A stretch of DNA of 57,835 bases from Synechococcus sp. WH 5701 (lineage in GTDB: Bacteria; Cyanobacteriota; Cyanobacteriia; PCC-6307; Cyanobiaceae). The stretch's first letter is position 1. Each line of letters starts with the position of its first letter. Positions 9,066 through 17,980 of this stretch are shown here, in pieces. The notes below the pieces were generated by a model. That model ran no database searches. It saw only the letters and a list, made by a program, of their open reading frames with translations, and was not told the origin of the DNA. Both the position numbers and the translations under genes were made by a program. The DNA lies in NCBI RefSeq assembly GCF_000153045.1, contig NZ_CH724159.1, positions 775,780-833,614 of the forward strand. The letters run 5' to 3'.

Positions 9066-9485
9066 TCAATCCAGCTGCCGTTGCCGCCGCCTCCGGAACT
9101 CGCGGGCCTTTTCTGCTCCGAGATGATCGACACAACCCCTCCGCACAAGCCGCCTGCTGGATTGCCACCAGCTCGGTGGCCTGCCCTGAGCCAGCAGCAG
9201 GGGCGCCGCAGCCTGGAGCTGGGGCCAGTCGTAGCCGAACCAGTCCCAGGTGATCAGGGATCCGCCCCGTGACGAAACGGGGCTTCGCGGCTCGTCAGTC
9301 CCTCCGGTCGGCTCTGGAGAGCCGCATCCACCTGATCCAGTGGCAGTGACCAGATCGGATGGGCGGGCGAGAACAGCACGGCGAAGGCTTGGAGCTGCCT
9401 CCCGGACCTGACCCAGCCTGTCCGCGGCGCGCTGTCGCCAGAACTGGTGACAGACAGCACCCCAATTCAGAGCAAAAAAGCGCAA
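9066..9485 (-). pseudogene. possible frameshifted gene remnant
   Basis: Two reverse-strand frames look like consecutive pieces of one coding sequence. One (about 9254-9420) reads LQAFAVLFSPAHPIW and LPLDQVDAALQSRPEGL; the other (9066-9270) reads SLITWDWFGYDWPQLQAA and AQGRPPSWWQ. Each loses coding character where the other gains it, near 9265, which suggests a frameshift. I do not recognise the family, so this may be chance. No RNA gene or other ORF was convincing between 9065 and 9700. Confidence 0.3.
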
Positions 9486-9552
9486 GACTCAAATGGCACC
9501 GGCGAGCGAAGGGCTGCTTCCGCAGTTCCCCGCAGCACGGGAACGGTGCAGC

Positions 9553-9581
9553 AAAAAGCCCTGGACAACCAGGGCCTTTCT
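9553..9581 (+). terminator. terminator-like hairpin
   Basis: GCCCTGG-ACAA-CCAGGGC with AAAAA before and CTTTCTG after. It could serve either strand; no confident gene ends here. Confidence 0.5.
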
Positions 9582-9704
9582 GCTGTTGTGCTTGTTCTGC
9601 TGATCTGGTTCTCTTTTCTCCGCGGGGTGACCTCGGTCACATCCGGCCACAGCTGTGGCCACCCGGAACACACCTGAGCCACAGGTCAGCGCCATCGTTG
9701 GCCC

Positions 9705-9887
9705 GTGCCATTCCCCCATCCCCGCCACCCTTCGCCACGACCGCCCTGGTGGCTCATTGCCGGGGTGCTCATGACGCTGTGCCTGAGCGGATCGGGCTGG
9801 CTCAGCTGGCAGCATCCCCAGCGCCCGTCACGCCAGGCCGCCCAGGGCACCCACGCAGGTTGCCTCGATCCATCCGCCCTAGGTTGA
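9705..9887 (+). CDS. possible small single-helix membrane protein
   Basis: A GTG-initiated 60-residue frame contains one hydrophobic segment, PWWLIAGVLMTLCLSGSGW (about 14-32), between Pro-rich ends. It precedes the secreted-protein gene at 9908 by 20 bases. There is no recognisable family and no strong ribosome-binding site, so it is tentative. Confidence 0.3.
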   Translation: MPFPHPRHPSPRPPWWLIAGVLMTLCLSGSGWLSWQHPQRPSRQAAQGTHAGCLDPSALG

Positions 9888-9907
9888 GCTCAGCTGCGCC
9901 ACCTCGC

Positions 9908-10321
9908 TTGTCCGTTCTGCGCACCCTGCTCACGGCCACCGCGGCCGTGGTTGTTGCCGCCACTGCGGCTTTCGCCGCCCCAGCCGCCTCCCTGCTCAAG
10001 GGACTGAAGTTGCCGGTCCCAGCTGGCCTCCCCAGCCTGTTCGCCGCCAACGCCGTGGGGCAGATCAGCCTCAACGGCCAGCTTGGCGGTACGCCCGAGG
10101 GCTTGCTCGCCAAGCTGCGCACGTCCCTCACCAACCAGGGCTACAGCGAGCGCACCATCAACACCGTCTCGGGTCCGTGGGGCTTGAATCTGGTCTTCGA
10201 TCCACCGGCTGGCACCAGCGTGGACGGCACCCCAGCCGGCAAGACCGCCGTGCTGGTGCTGCAGGCCACGGCGCTCGGTCCGGGCAAGCTCAACCTCAAC
10301 GTGCGCTACGAAGCGCTCTGA
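9908..10321 (+). CDS. secreted hypothetical protein
   Basis: I place the start at a TTG (SVLRTLLTATAAVVV), giving 137 residues; the frame upstream is not protein-like. Residues 1-23 form a signal peptide ending AAFA. The mature part has NAVGQISLNGQLGG, TPEGLLAKLRTSLTNQGY and a Gly/Pro-rich segment, ending in a beta-like NLNVRYEAL. It probably acts in the periplasm. I cannot name the family. Confidence 0.6.
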   Translation: MSVLRTLLTATAAVVVAATAAFAAPAASLLKGLKLPVPAGLPSLFAANAVGQISLNGQLGGTPEGLLAKLRTSLTNQGYSERTINTVSGPWGLNLVFDPPAGTSVDGTPAGKTAVLVLQATALGPGKLNLNVRYEAL

Positions 10322-10377
10322 GGGGTCCCCTAGGCTGAAAGGCCGCTGCTGGAACGGGTTTGCAGGACGCCCCCTCG

Positions 10378-11088
10378 ATGGAGATGCTGAGCCTGTTCCC
10401 CCGCTACGTGCTCAAGGGGCACCTGCCGGACGCTCTGCTGACCCAGCTCATCACCCTGGCGGGCCAGGTGCTTGCCGATCCGGACACGTCTCCGGATGCC
10501 TCGGTGAAGCTGGCCGGTCAGCTGGATCAGCAGCGCGAGCTGGCGCCCCAGCACCCGGCCGTGACCAGCCTGGCCAATGCGGTGATCCTCCCGGGTTGTG
10601 ATCACTGGATCCGCCATGTGATCGAGCGGCAGCCCCCCCAGGGCCGTGGTCCCTGGATTCCTGGTCGTTACGGCCTGCAGCTGGTGGATGTCTGGCTCAA
10701 TGCCCAGCGCTGTGGCGATTACAACCCGGTCCACACCCACGGCGGCAGCTTCTCCGGGGTGGTGTTCCTGAAGGTGCCCCCCCAGATCCGACCCGACAGC
10801 TTCGACGGCCAGCTCTGCTTCCACGGACCGGAGGAGTGGCACATCCAGAGCTTCCACACCGGCATGGTGCACTACGCCCATCCGGTGCCGGGCGACTTCT
10901 ACGTGTTCCCCGCCTGGCAGCCCCATTCGGTGCCGCCGTTCCGGGGTGAGGGGGAGCGCTGGTCCCTGGCCTTCAACGTGATCGCCGTGCCTCAGCCGGC
11001 TGGGCTGCGGCCCCCCGCGGCCACGTCCAACGCCAACGTGAATCTCTCACTCTCGAGCCGCCGCCCAAAGCCCGGGGGCTTCTCCTGA
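10378..11088 (+). CDS. putative 2OG-Fe(II) oxygenase
   Basis: This 236-residue protein matches the family of predicted 2-oxoglutarate/Fe(II) oxygenases found in cyanobacteria and their phages. The first iron ligand pair sits in NPVHTHGGSFSG, and the distal His and 2OG-binding Arg sit in FPAWQPHSVPPF and ERWSLAFNV near the C-terminus. I prefer the ATG at 10378 (MEMLSLFPRYV) to a TTG at 10360. The MscS gene begins three bases after its stop, so they may be co-transcribed. The substrate is unknown. Confidence 0.75.
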   Translation: MEMLSLFPRYVLKGHLPDALLTQLITLAGQVLADPDTSPDASVKLAGQLDQQRELAPQHPAVTSLANAVILPGCDHWIRHVIERQPPQGRGPWIPGRYGLQLVDVWLNAQRCGDYNPVHTHGGSFSGVVFLKVPPQIRPDSFDGQLCFHGPEEWHIQSFHTGMVHYAHPVPGDFYVFPAWQPHSVPPFRGEGERWSLAFNVIAVPQPAGLRPPAATSNANVNLSLSSRRPKPGGFS

Positions 11089-11090
11089 GC

Positions 11091-13370
11091 GTGACCGGCA
11101 CTCGGCTCTGGCCATCCCTGGCCCTCTCGATCCCCGGGGGACATCGGACGGCTCGGTTCGGGCTCCGGCTGCTGGCCTTCCTGGTGGCGTTGCTGTTGCC
11201 GGTGTTGCTCGTCTCAGGCGGGCTGGCGGTTGAGCGCAAGGGGCTCGATGGCACTTCTGGCACTCAGCGCCTTGTCCCCCACACGATCGCGATCGAGAGC
11301 CAACCGTTTCATACCGACCTGCTGCGAACCTCCCAGCGCTGGCATGAGGCTCCCATCGGCCAGGTTGTCGGCGAGAGCCCACGGGACACTCTGCTGAATT
11401 TCTATGTCGTGATGGCCAAGGTCTACGGCATGCTTCAGGACCTGGTGGCCAACCCCACGGCTGAACCTGGCCTGTTCTGGTCGGCCTCCACCCTCGAGCG
11501 TGCAAGGGAAGCCAACGATTATCTCCAGGAGGCCATCACCGCCCTTGATGTTCATGCCCTGCCCCAGAGCATCCGCCACGATCTGGCGATGGAGTATGCG
11601 CTCAAACTGAAGACGCTGTTGGATTACAGCTTCATCAACTCCCTGGAACCTTTTGACATCCCTGATCGCGCCGAGATTGTGCGCTTGTCGGAGCAGCATG
11701 CCAACGGTGTCGGCTACTGGAGGATTCCAGGAACGTCGATTGCACTAACGGACAAAAAAGAAGGTCCCCTGCCTGCTCACGATTATTTCTTTTCAGCTGA
11801 AACGATTGCTGAGATTCCTGTTCTCTACGAGAAAATCCGTGGCTTTGCTCCCCCAAGCGGGGATTTTTTCACGCCAGGCTTCTACGAGAATTATTCCGCC
11901 ACTCCTGGCTATATCTTGCCGCCCAAGTGGTATTTGATGTTGCCTGCGTGGCTGCGCCTTGGACTGCTTGAGCGCATGGCGCTCGGTCAGACGCTCGCTC
12001 AGCTCCTTCTGGCGGCGTTGCTCTGGGCTGTGTTCCTGGTCCTGTCCAGCCTGCTGTTGGGCCTCTTCTTCAGGACGTACCGGCATCTGCCCAGCCGCCA
12101 GGGAGATCAGGGTCAGCTTCTCAGGGGTCGGCGGATCGACATGGCCTGGCTGCGCGTTCTCCTGATCGGTTTCATTCCTCCCCTGGCCTGGTTCATCGAG
12201 GTGCTGATCGATGATTATGTGAACATCACCGGTGGCATGCTCATCGCCACCAAGTCCTTCTTCTACATCGTTTCATTTCTGGGCCTTGGGCTGCTTGCCT
12301 TTCTGAGCTTTGAGGCTGTGGGACGCTCCATTTCCCGCTGGATCGTCGTGCTCTTGGGTCATCCCTCCGACCTTCAGCTACGCCGAGTCAGCAATCTGAT
12401 CATGCCCCTCTGCCGGGTGTTCGGCGGTCTGGTTGCCATCATCACGTTCTACCGTCTGCTCGATCTCCTCGGGCTACCGCCTCAGACGGTGCTGGCTTTT
12501 TCTGCGGTGCCGGGTCTGGCTATTGGTCTGGGAGCCTCGAAGTTGCTCGGCAATCTCTTCGCGGGGCTCTCGATACAGACTGATCGCCCTCTGAAGGTGG
12601 GTGAGTTCTGCCAGATCGGAGAGCATGAGGGATTCGTCACCAAGATCGGTCTGCGTTCGCTTGAGCTGAACACGATCGAGTCGAGAGTCACCATTCCCAA
12701 TTCCCTGGTGGATGAACAGAAGGTCACCAACTACTCCGTACGCGGTGGTGATCCTGCTGAGCCTTCGCTCCAGGGATTGGATCTGCGCCTGGTGATCGAT
12801 CAGCCCATCGCTCCGTTTCAGATTCACGAACTGTTCCGCTTGCTGAATCGCGCCATGGCGGACAGCACCGATCTTCGCCTTCCTTTTGCCAGTCTTGATC
12901 CGTCAGTTGACGATGGCTTGATCCTCACGTGCCATGCCCAGGTGGAGGCCTCCGATTGGCAGCGCTACCTGGAGGTGCGTCAGCGCTTCATCATTCGCCT
13001 GCGCCAGATCGTGTCTCAGGTGAACCTCAGCCGTTTCCGATTCAGCGTGGCTTTCGACACCCCCGATTCCATCCTGCAGACGATTCCCCATCTCGTGGGT
13101 GAGGTCTTTGCGGCCCACCCCCTTGTCGATCTGCTGAGCTGTCGCTTCCTGAGCATCAATGACTTCAGCTTCGACTATTACGTGGAATATCAGTCGGATC
13201 AGCCCAGCCTGGATCTGTTCGAGGAGGAGCACGGCCGAGTGCTCTGCGCGCTGATCGAAACATTCCGGCAGCGGGGGATCGAGATTCCTCTGCCAACCGC
13301 CGTGGAGCTCTCGGAACGCCCGGTCTCCCTCTTGGCTCCCGCCGCACCACCTGCCCCGGCGCACTCCTGA
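11091..13370 (+). CDS. large MscS-family mechanosensitive channel
   Basis: The 759-residue protein starts at GTG with a hydrophobic signal or anchor (about 25-45), then about 240 residues that are probably periplasmic, then five or more membrane helices (about 300-480). The MscS pore helix and beta domain follow: VPGLAIGLGASKLLGNLFAG, DRPLKVGEFCQIGE, FVTKIGLRSLELNT and VTIPNSLVDEQKVTNYS. A cytoplasmic vestibule domain makes up the C-terminus. It would release solutes on hypo-osmotic shock. It is one of two MscS genes in the window and is much longer than E. coli MscS. Confidence 0.88.
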   Translation: MTGTRLWPSLALSIPGGHRTARFGLRLLAFLVALLLPVLLVSGGLAVERKGLDGTSGTQRLVPHTIAIESQPFHTDLLRTSQRWHEAPIGQVVGESPRDTLLNFYVVMAKVYGMLQDLVANPTAEPGLFWSASTLERAREANDYLQEAITALDVHALPQSIRHDLAMEYALKLKTLLDYSFINSLEPFDIPDRAEIVRLSEQHANGVGYWRIPGTSIALTDKKEGPLPAHDYFFSAETIAEIPVLYEKIRGFAPPSGDFFTPGFYENYSATPGYILPPKWYLMLPAWLRLGLLERMALGQTLAQLLLAALLWAVFLVLSSLLLGLFFRTYRHLPSRQGDQGQLLRGRRIDMAWLRVLLIGFIPPLAWFIEVLIDDYVNITGGMLIATKSFFYIVSFLGLGLLAFLSFEAVGRSISRWIVVLLGHPSDLQLRRVSNLIMPLCRVFGGLVAIITFYRLLDLLGLPPQTVLAFSAVPGLAIGLGASKLLGNLFAGLSIQTDRPLKVGEFCQIGEHEGFVTKIGLRSLELNTIESRVTIPNSLVDEQKVTNYSVRGGDPAEPSLQGLDLRLVIDQPIAPFQIHELFRLLNRAMADSTDLRLPFASLDPSVDDGLILTCHAQVEASDWQRYLEVRQRFIIRLRQIVSQVNLSRFRFSVAFDTPDSILQTIPHLVGEVFAAHPLVDLLSCRFLSINDFSFDYYVEYQSDQPSLDLFEEEHGRVLCALIETFRQRGIEIPLPTAVELSERPVSLLAPAAPPAPAHS

Positions 13371-13442
13371 CGGCCGCCTGGCGGCAATTCACGCTTGCCA
13401 GCCCGGGCCTGCCACCATCGCCATTGATGCACACCCTCTGCC

Positions 13443-14816
13443 GTGAGCAGCGTCAGCGCCGAGCCTTCCCCCGCCGTGTCCTCGTCGGCTTGCGGCCCCG
13501 CCTGGCGGAACGCCTGGTACCCGGTGGCTTTCCTGCGTGATCTGGATCCGGCCCGGCCTACGGGGTTCACCCTCCTCGGCGACGACCTGGTGCTCTGGTT
13601 CGACCGCAAGGGTGATGCGGCCCAGCCAGGAGGCCAGTGGCGTGCCTTTGCCGATGTCTGCCCCCACCGCCTGGTGCCGCTCTCCGAGGGGCGGCTCAAT
13701 GCCGCCGGTGAGCTGGAGTGCCCGTACCACGGCTGGACGTTCGACGGTCAGGGCCGCTGCACCGCCATCCCCCAGGCCAGCGAGGGCAGTCAGCCCAGCG
13801 ATCGGCGCAGCTCCTGCCGCGCCTACGCCACCGCTTCCGGCCAGGGGATGCTGTTCGTGTTTGCCGGCGCGCCCGAGGCGGCCGCCGCGGTGCCCCTGCC
13901 CCTTGTCCCCGTGCTGGAGGAAACGGAAGCTGGCTGGCTGGTGCAGGACACCTTCCGCGACCTCCCCTACGACGCCCTCACCCTGCTGGAGAACGTGCTC
14001 GATGTGAGCCACGTTCCCTTCACCCATCACGCCACGGTGGGCCGGCGCGAGACGGCCGGCCCGGTGGACCTGCGGCTGGAGCAGGCCGGCCCCGGAGGCT
14101 TCAGCGGCGTCTGGGAGGAGGGCCCGCGCCGGGGCAAGCTCGGCAGCCAGTTCACCACCTTCCTTGCTCCCGGCCTGATGTGGCACGACCTCACGGCCCG
14201 TGGCTTCGCCCGCATCCTCACCGTGGTGTACGCCACGCCGACCCGGCCGGGTGAGTGCCGGCTGTTCGCCCGCTTCCCGTTCCAGTTCGAGTCCTCCTGG
14301 CCGGGCCGGCTGCTGCGCCTGCGCCCCCAGTGGCTCCAGCACATCGGCAACCACACCGTGCTGGAAGACGACCAGATCTTCCTGCACTGGCAGGAGCGGG
14401 TGCTCGAGGCCCGCGGCGGCAGTGCTGCCCTCAGCCGCGCTTGCCACCTGGCCACCGGCGCCGATGCCTACGTCAAGGCCCTGCGCGACTGGGTGGTGCG
14501 TGGGGCGGGCGAACCGTTCCCGGATCAGCCGCTGCCGCCCCGCCTGGGCCGCCGCGCGCTGGTGGAGCGCTACGAGAGCCACACCCGCCACTGCCGCAGC
14601 TGCTCCGGCGCCCTGCGCCAGATCCGGCGCTGGCGGCCACTGCTGGCCCCCCTGGCCTGGCTGGCCCTGCTGGCGATCGCCTGGTTCCACACCCTGCCGG
14701 TGCTGATTCCCGCGGCCCTGGTGGCGGTGGCCGCGGGCTTTGGGTCCTGGAAGCTGGGGCAGTGGGAGCGGCTGCTGCTGATGGGCAGCGATCAGCCCCC
14801 CCGCAACCGCCGCTGA
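13443..14816 (+). CDS. Rieske oxygenase of pheophorbide a oxygenase (PaO) type
   Basis: This 457-residue protein has an N-terminal Rieske [2Fe-2S] domain with CPHR and CPYHGW ligand pairs (about residues 78-101). A mononuclear iron domain follows, with NVLDVSHVPFTHH. The C-terminal part carries a TRHCRSC (CxxC) element and two membrane helices, the layout of plant and cyanobacterial PaO, Tic55 and PTC52 proteins. It likely acts at the thylakoid or cytoplasmic membrane on a tetrapyrrole or similar substrate, but the actual substrate is not readable. It converges with umuC, 8 bases apart. Confidence 0.82.
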   Translation: MSSVSAEPSPAVSSSACGPAWRNAWYPVAFLRDLDPARPTGFTLLGDDLVLWFDRKGDAAQPGGQWRAFADVCPHRLVPLSEGRLNAAGELECPYHGWTFDGQGRCTAIPQASEGSQPSDRRSSCRAYATASGQGMLFVFAGAPEAAAAVPLPLVPVLEETEAGWLVQDTFRDLPYDALTLLENVLDVSHVPFTHHATVGRRETAGPVDLRLEQAGPGGFSGVWEEGPRRGKLGSQFTTFLAPGLMWHDLTARGFARILTVVYATPTRPGECRLFARFPFQFESSWPGRLLRLRPQWLQHIGNHTVLEDDQIFLHWQERVLEARGGSAALSRACHLATGADAYVKALRDWVVRGAGEPFPDQPLPPRLGRRALVERYESHTRHCRSCSGALRQIRRWRPLLAPLAWLALLAIAWFHTLPVLIPAALVAVAAGFGSWKLGQWERLLLMGSDQPPRNRR

Positions 14817-14824
14817 GCGGTGCC

Positions 14825-16120
14825 TCAGCCGCTGTGCACCATGGGAATGTCGCTCAGGCGGGTGGTGGCGGCCCGTGACAGGCGCTGGCGCTTCATCGCC
14901 CAGGCCGGCTGGAGGCCGCAGGCGGCCCACTGCACCGTGCCGCGGCCGTAGCGGCGGTTGAGGCCGTCGATGGTGGCCATCAGCACCTCCCGGCGCCGCT
15001 GCTGCTCCGGCGGCAGCGGTGCCAGCAGATGGTGCTGCAGCTGCTCCAGCGGCTGCAGGTTCTGCAGCAGCACCCCGGCCTTCTGCAGGGGCTTGTGGGG
15101 GCGGAACAGCCGCTCGGCCAGGGGCAGCGCCGCCGCCAGCAGCACGCTGGTGTCGTTGCTGGCCAGGGGCAGCGACACCGTGGCGGCGTTGGCGTAGAAG
15201 CGGGTGCCGTTGAAGGGGCTGCTGCGCACGAACACGGTGATGGCGCCGGCGCGCTGGCGCTGGCGGCGCAGCTTCTCGGCGGCGCGGCTGAGGTAGGTGG
15301 CGATCGCCTCGCGCAGTGGGCCCAGCTCGCGGATCGGTTCGCTGAAGCTGCGGCTCACGCAGGTTTCCTGCTTGGCGGGCGGGGCCGCCACCAGGGGCAG
15401 GCAGCTGTGGCCCCGCAACTCCTGCTGCAGGCGCAGCCCCACCACGCCGGCTTTGCTGCGCAGCTCCCCGCTGGCCAGCTCGCGCAGCTGCAGCGCATTG
15501 GCCACACCGCGCAGGCGGCACCAGCGCGAGAGCTTGCGGCCGACGCCCCAGACGTCCTCGATCGCCACCGCCTCCAGCCAGGGGTCGGGATCGGCCAGCG
15601 CCCCCAGGTCGAACACACCGCCGTGGGCCGGATCGCCCTTGGCCAGCTTGTTGGCCAGCTTGGCGAGCACCTTGGAGGGGGCGATGCCCACCGCCACCGG
15701 CAGCCCCAGGTGGCGCCGCACCTGCTGACGCAGGGCGCGCCCCCAGGCGCTGAGGTCGCCGGCTTCGGGGCCAGCGGCGGTGGGGCGGCGCAGCCGGCCG
15801 AAGGCCTCATCGATCGAATAAACCTCCAGCTCCTCCACCCAGGGCTCGAGGGTGAGCATCAGCCGCTGGCTCATGTCGGCGTAGAGGGCGTAATTGGAGC
15901 TGCGCACCACCACTTCGTGGCGCTCCAGCTCCCGCCGCACCTGGAAGTAGGGCTTGCCCATGGGGATGCCCAGGGCGCGGGCCTCGGCGCTGCGGGCGAC
16001 GATGCAGCCGTCGTTGTTGGAGAGCACCACCAGGGGGCGGCCGATCAGCGCGGGATCGAGTGCCGCCTCGCAGGAGGCGTAGAAGTTGTTGCCGTCGATC
16101 AGCACGGTGGCCCAGGCCAT
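14825..16120 (-). CDS. umuC: UmuC-like Y-family DNA polymerase V catalytic subunit
   Basis: This error-prone polymerase performs translesion synthesis after processed UmuD binds it. The 431-residue length fits. The N-terminus has VLIDGNNFYASCEAALDP with the first catalytic Asp, SNNDGCIVARS, and VYSIDEAF with the catalytic Asp-Glu pair (about residues 99-105). The thumb region has GIAPSKVLAKLANK and the little-finger domain follows. It lies 8 bases after umuD on the same strand, so both are probably under the LexA-like box at 16618. Confidence 0.93.
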   Translation of the reverse strand: MAWATVLIDGNNFYASCEAALDPALIGRPLVVLSNNDGCIVARSAEARALGIPMGKPYFQVRRELERHEVVVRSSNYALYADMSQRLMLTLEPWVEELEVYSIDEAFGRLRRPTAAGPEAGDLSAWGRALRQQVRRHLGLPVAVGIAPSKVLAKLANKLAKGDPAHGGVFDLGALADPDPWLEAVAIEDVWGVGRKLSRWCRLRGVANALQLRELASGELRSKAGVVGLRLQQELRGHSCLPLVAAPPAKQETCVSRSFSEPIRELGPLREAIATYLSRAAEKLRRQRQRAGAITVFVRSSPFNGTRFYANAATVSLPLASNDTSVLLAAALPLAERLFRPHKPLQKAGVLLQNLQPLEQLQHHLLAPLPPEQQRRREVLMATIDGLNRRYGRGTVQWAACGLQPAWAMKRQRLSRAATTRLSDIPMVHSG

Positions 16121-16128
16121 CGGCGCCC

Positions 16129-16590
16129 TCAGAGCGGGTGGATCACGTGGATGGCGACCCCCCAGAGACGGGTGTCGTCGGCATCGCTCAGCTCCAGGGG
16201 CGGATAGGCGGGATGGGCGGCCTCCAGCCGCAGCCGGCCCTGGTGCCGCACCAGGCGCTTGAGCGTGAAGGCCCCCTCCACCGCCGCCACCACCACCCGG
16301 CCGTGGCGGGGCTCGACGCTGCGGTCGACGATCAGCAGGTCGCCGTGGTGGATGCCGGCGCCGATCATCGAATCGCCGCTGACGCGCAGGAAGAAAGTGC
16401 TGCTGGGATGGCGGATCAGCTGTTCGTTGAGGTCGATGCCGGTTTCGACGTAGTCGTCGGCGGGGCTGGGGAAGCCGGCCGCCACGCTGTCGCCGGCCAG
16501 GGGCAGCAGCAGGGCCCGGCGCCGCTCACGCAGGGGCAGGGGCGTGAACGGTTCGCTGAACCCTCCGGTGAGCGCCGGGTCGGTGGTCAT
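16129..16590 (-). CDS. umuD: UmuD-like self-cleaving polymerase V subunit
   Basis: This 153-residue protein has the LexA/UmuD S24 peptidase fold. The self-cleavage segment is AAGFPSPADDYVE, with the Ala-Gly bond equivalent to the UmuD Cys-Gly bond. The catalytic Ser is in GDSMIGAGI and the catalytic Lys in FTLKRL. I chose the ATG at 16590 (MTTDPALTGG) because a longer start at 16659 would place the LexA-like box inside the coding region. It is the first gene of the umuDC operon. Confidence 0.92.
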   Translation of the reverse strand: MTTDPALTGGFSEPFTPLPLRERRRALLLPLAGDSVAAGFPSPADDYVETGIDLNEQLIRHPSSTFFLRVSGDSMIGAGIHHGDLLIVDRSVEPRHGRVVVAAVEGAFTLKRLVRHQGRLRLEAAHPAYPPLELSDADDTRLWGVAIHVIHPL

Positions 16591-16617
16591 GGGCAACCGC
16601 TCAGGGATCGCCAGAGT

Positions 16618-16631
16618 AGTGCAGATGTACT
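16618..16631 (-). promoter_or_regulatory. LexA-like SOS box upstream of umuDC
   Basis: The reverse strand reads AGTACATCTGCACT. Compared with the cyanobacterial LexA consensus as I recall it (RGTACNNNDGTWCB), it has a single mismatch. It ends 27 bases upstream of the umuD start, in promoter range. Confidence 0.65.
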
Positions 16632-16659
16632 GATGGTTGATGCGTGCAGGCGTCGTCAT

Positions 16660-17190
16660 GGCGCCGGTCTCATGGCCGCGATTTCATGACGGCCGCTTCA
16701 TGACGGCAGGTGTCCCGACGTGACGAGCGGTGTCGCCTGGGGGCCAGCCCCTTGTGCCCCCAGGCCGGCGGGGGGGAGAGTGACAGCAACGGGATTCGGA
16801 GGCTCCAAGCGATGGACGACACCCCCCCTGAGCAGCATCCAGGAGTGCGCTGACGATCCGGCCCCTGCTCCAACACTCTCATTGGATCACTGGTTTCCCC
16901 GGCGGTTTCAGCCGCCTTGTCCCTGCACCGTTCACGAGCACCCGCTCCAGGTGCCCTGGACTCCCTGGGAAGCCCCACTGGAACCCTGGCCCCAGGTGCC
17001 AGCGTCAGCGGCTCCGCCCTCTACCAACCATCCAATCGATTTCGGTCCTGAACAACCGCATCACCGTCAGGCGCATCACCGCCGGCCTCATCGCCGACGG
17101 ACACACAACTGAAGACGCGCAACGGCATGGTCTCCATGCCCATCCGACGATCTGATCGATCGTGGGGCGGTTTCCGCTCCGCAGACAAGT
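16660..17190 (+). other. long intergenic region with uncertain reading frames and a terminator at its end
   Basis: No recognisable gene lies here. A forward frame ending at 17112 encodes a Trp/Pro-rich segment (WFPRRFQPPCPC, WTPWEAPLEPWP) and a His/Arg-rich tail. A second forward frame, 17045-17155, reads LNNRITVRRITAGLIADGH and ends HAHPTI, which looks protein-like but lacks a normal start. The strong terminator at 17191 implies forward transcription through the region, so a small protein or a non-coding RNA is possible. Confidence 0.35.
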
Positions 17191-17222
17191 GCCCGGTGGC
17201 CCCGCCACCGGGCTTTGTTGTG
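17191..17222 (+). terminator. strong rho-independent terminator
   Basis: GCCCGGTGGC-CCC-GCCACCGGGC is a perfect 10-bp stem followed by TTTGTTGT. It lies upstream of the methyltransferase gene and must end something transcribed from the preceding 530 bases. Confidence 0.8.
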
Positions 17223-17261
17223 GCCAGCATGGGGCGCGTCGATGACGTTGGGGAGCGGGCC

Positions 17262-17957
17262 ATGGTGGTGCAGGTGCTGAGCGCGGCGGAGCGCTTCAAG
17301 CTCGACCGCTCCGATGACGCCGCCTTCTACGCCGAGCCCCGCTTCGTGCACCACCTCGACGGCGCCTTCCGCAACCGGCTGACGGCGCTCTACCGCGAGC
17401 GGATCCCGCCCTGCGCAGTGGTGCTGGACCTGATGAGCAGCTGGGTCAGCCATCTCCCCGAGGAGGTCCGCTACGAGCGGGTGATCGGCCATGGCCTCAA
17501 CGCCCGGGAGCTGGAGGCCAATCCGCGCCTGGATCAGCACTGGGTGCAGAACCTCAACCGCGACCAGCGCCTGCCCCTGGCGGACGCGAGCGTGGATGCG
17601 GTGCTGATCGTGGCGGGGTGGCAGTACCTGCAGCAACCGGAGGCGATCGCGGCGGAGCTGCTGCGGATCCTGCGGCCCCAGGGGCAGCTGATCGTGGCCT
17701 TCTCCAACCGGATGTTCCTGCAGAAGGCCCCCCAGATCTGGACCGACGGCAGCGACCGGGACCACCTGGAGTACGTGGCGCGGGTGCTGGTGGCCCAGGG
17801 CTGGCCGCTGCCGCAGCTGCTGGCCGAGTCGACCCGGGCCGAGGGGCCGCTGGGCTGGCTGGGGGGCCATGGAGATCCGTTCTTTGCGGTGATCGCCCAG
17901 AAGCCAGGGCCGGGCGAGCGCCGGGAGCCAACCACGGTTAACAGTTCTTTACACTAA
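17262..17957 (+). CDS. SAM-dependent methyltransferase, class I-like
   Basis: This 231-residue protein starts at an ATG preceded by GGGAGCGGG; the longer upstream frame crosses a terminator and was rejected. The nucleotide-binding strand reads VVLDLMSSWVSHLP (a modified motif I), then VIGHGLNARELEAN, followed by LPLADASVDAVLIVAGWQYL and a LLRILRPQGQLIV motif typical of Methyltransf_11-like enzymes. The glycine loop is unusual, having Ser-Ser-Trp where GxGxG is usual. Substrate unknown. Confidence 0.7.
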   Translation: MVVQVLSAAERFKLDRSDDAAFYAEPRFVHHLDGAFRNRLTALYRERIPPCAVVLDLMSSWVSHLPEEVRYERVIGHGLNARELEANPRLDQHWVQNLNRDQRLPLADASVDAVLIVAGWQYLQQPEAIAAELLRILRPQGQLIVAFSNRMFLQKAPQIWTDGSDRDHLEYVARVLVAQGWPLPQLLAESTRAEGPLGWLGGHGDPFFAVIAQKPGPGERREPTTVNSSLH

Positions 17958-17980
17958 GCTGTCTGGAAAGCCCGAGAACC

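Noticed and set aside
13389..15521. A 710-residue reverse ORF across the Rieske protein and umuC
   Set aside because: Its sequence is Ala/Gly/Arg/Gln low-complexity, and it overlaps two genes with complete catalytic motifs.
17088..17870. A 260-residue reverse ORF opposite the methyltransferase
   Set aside because: It has His/Gln-rich shadow composition, and its end also crosses the strong terminator at 17191.
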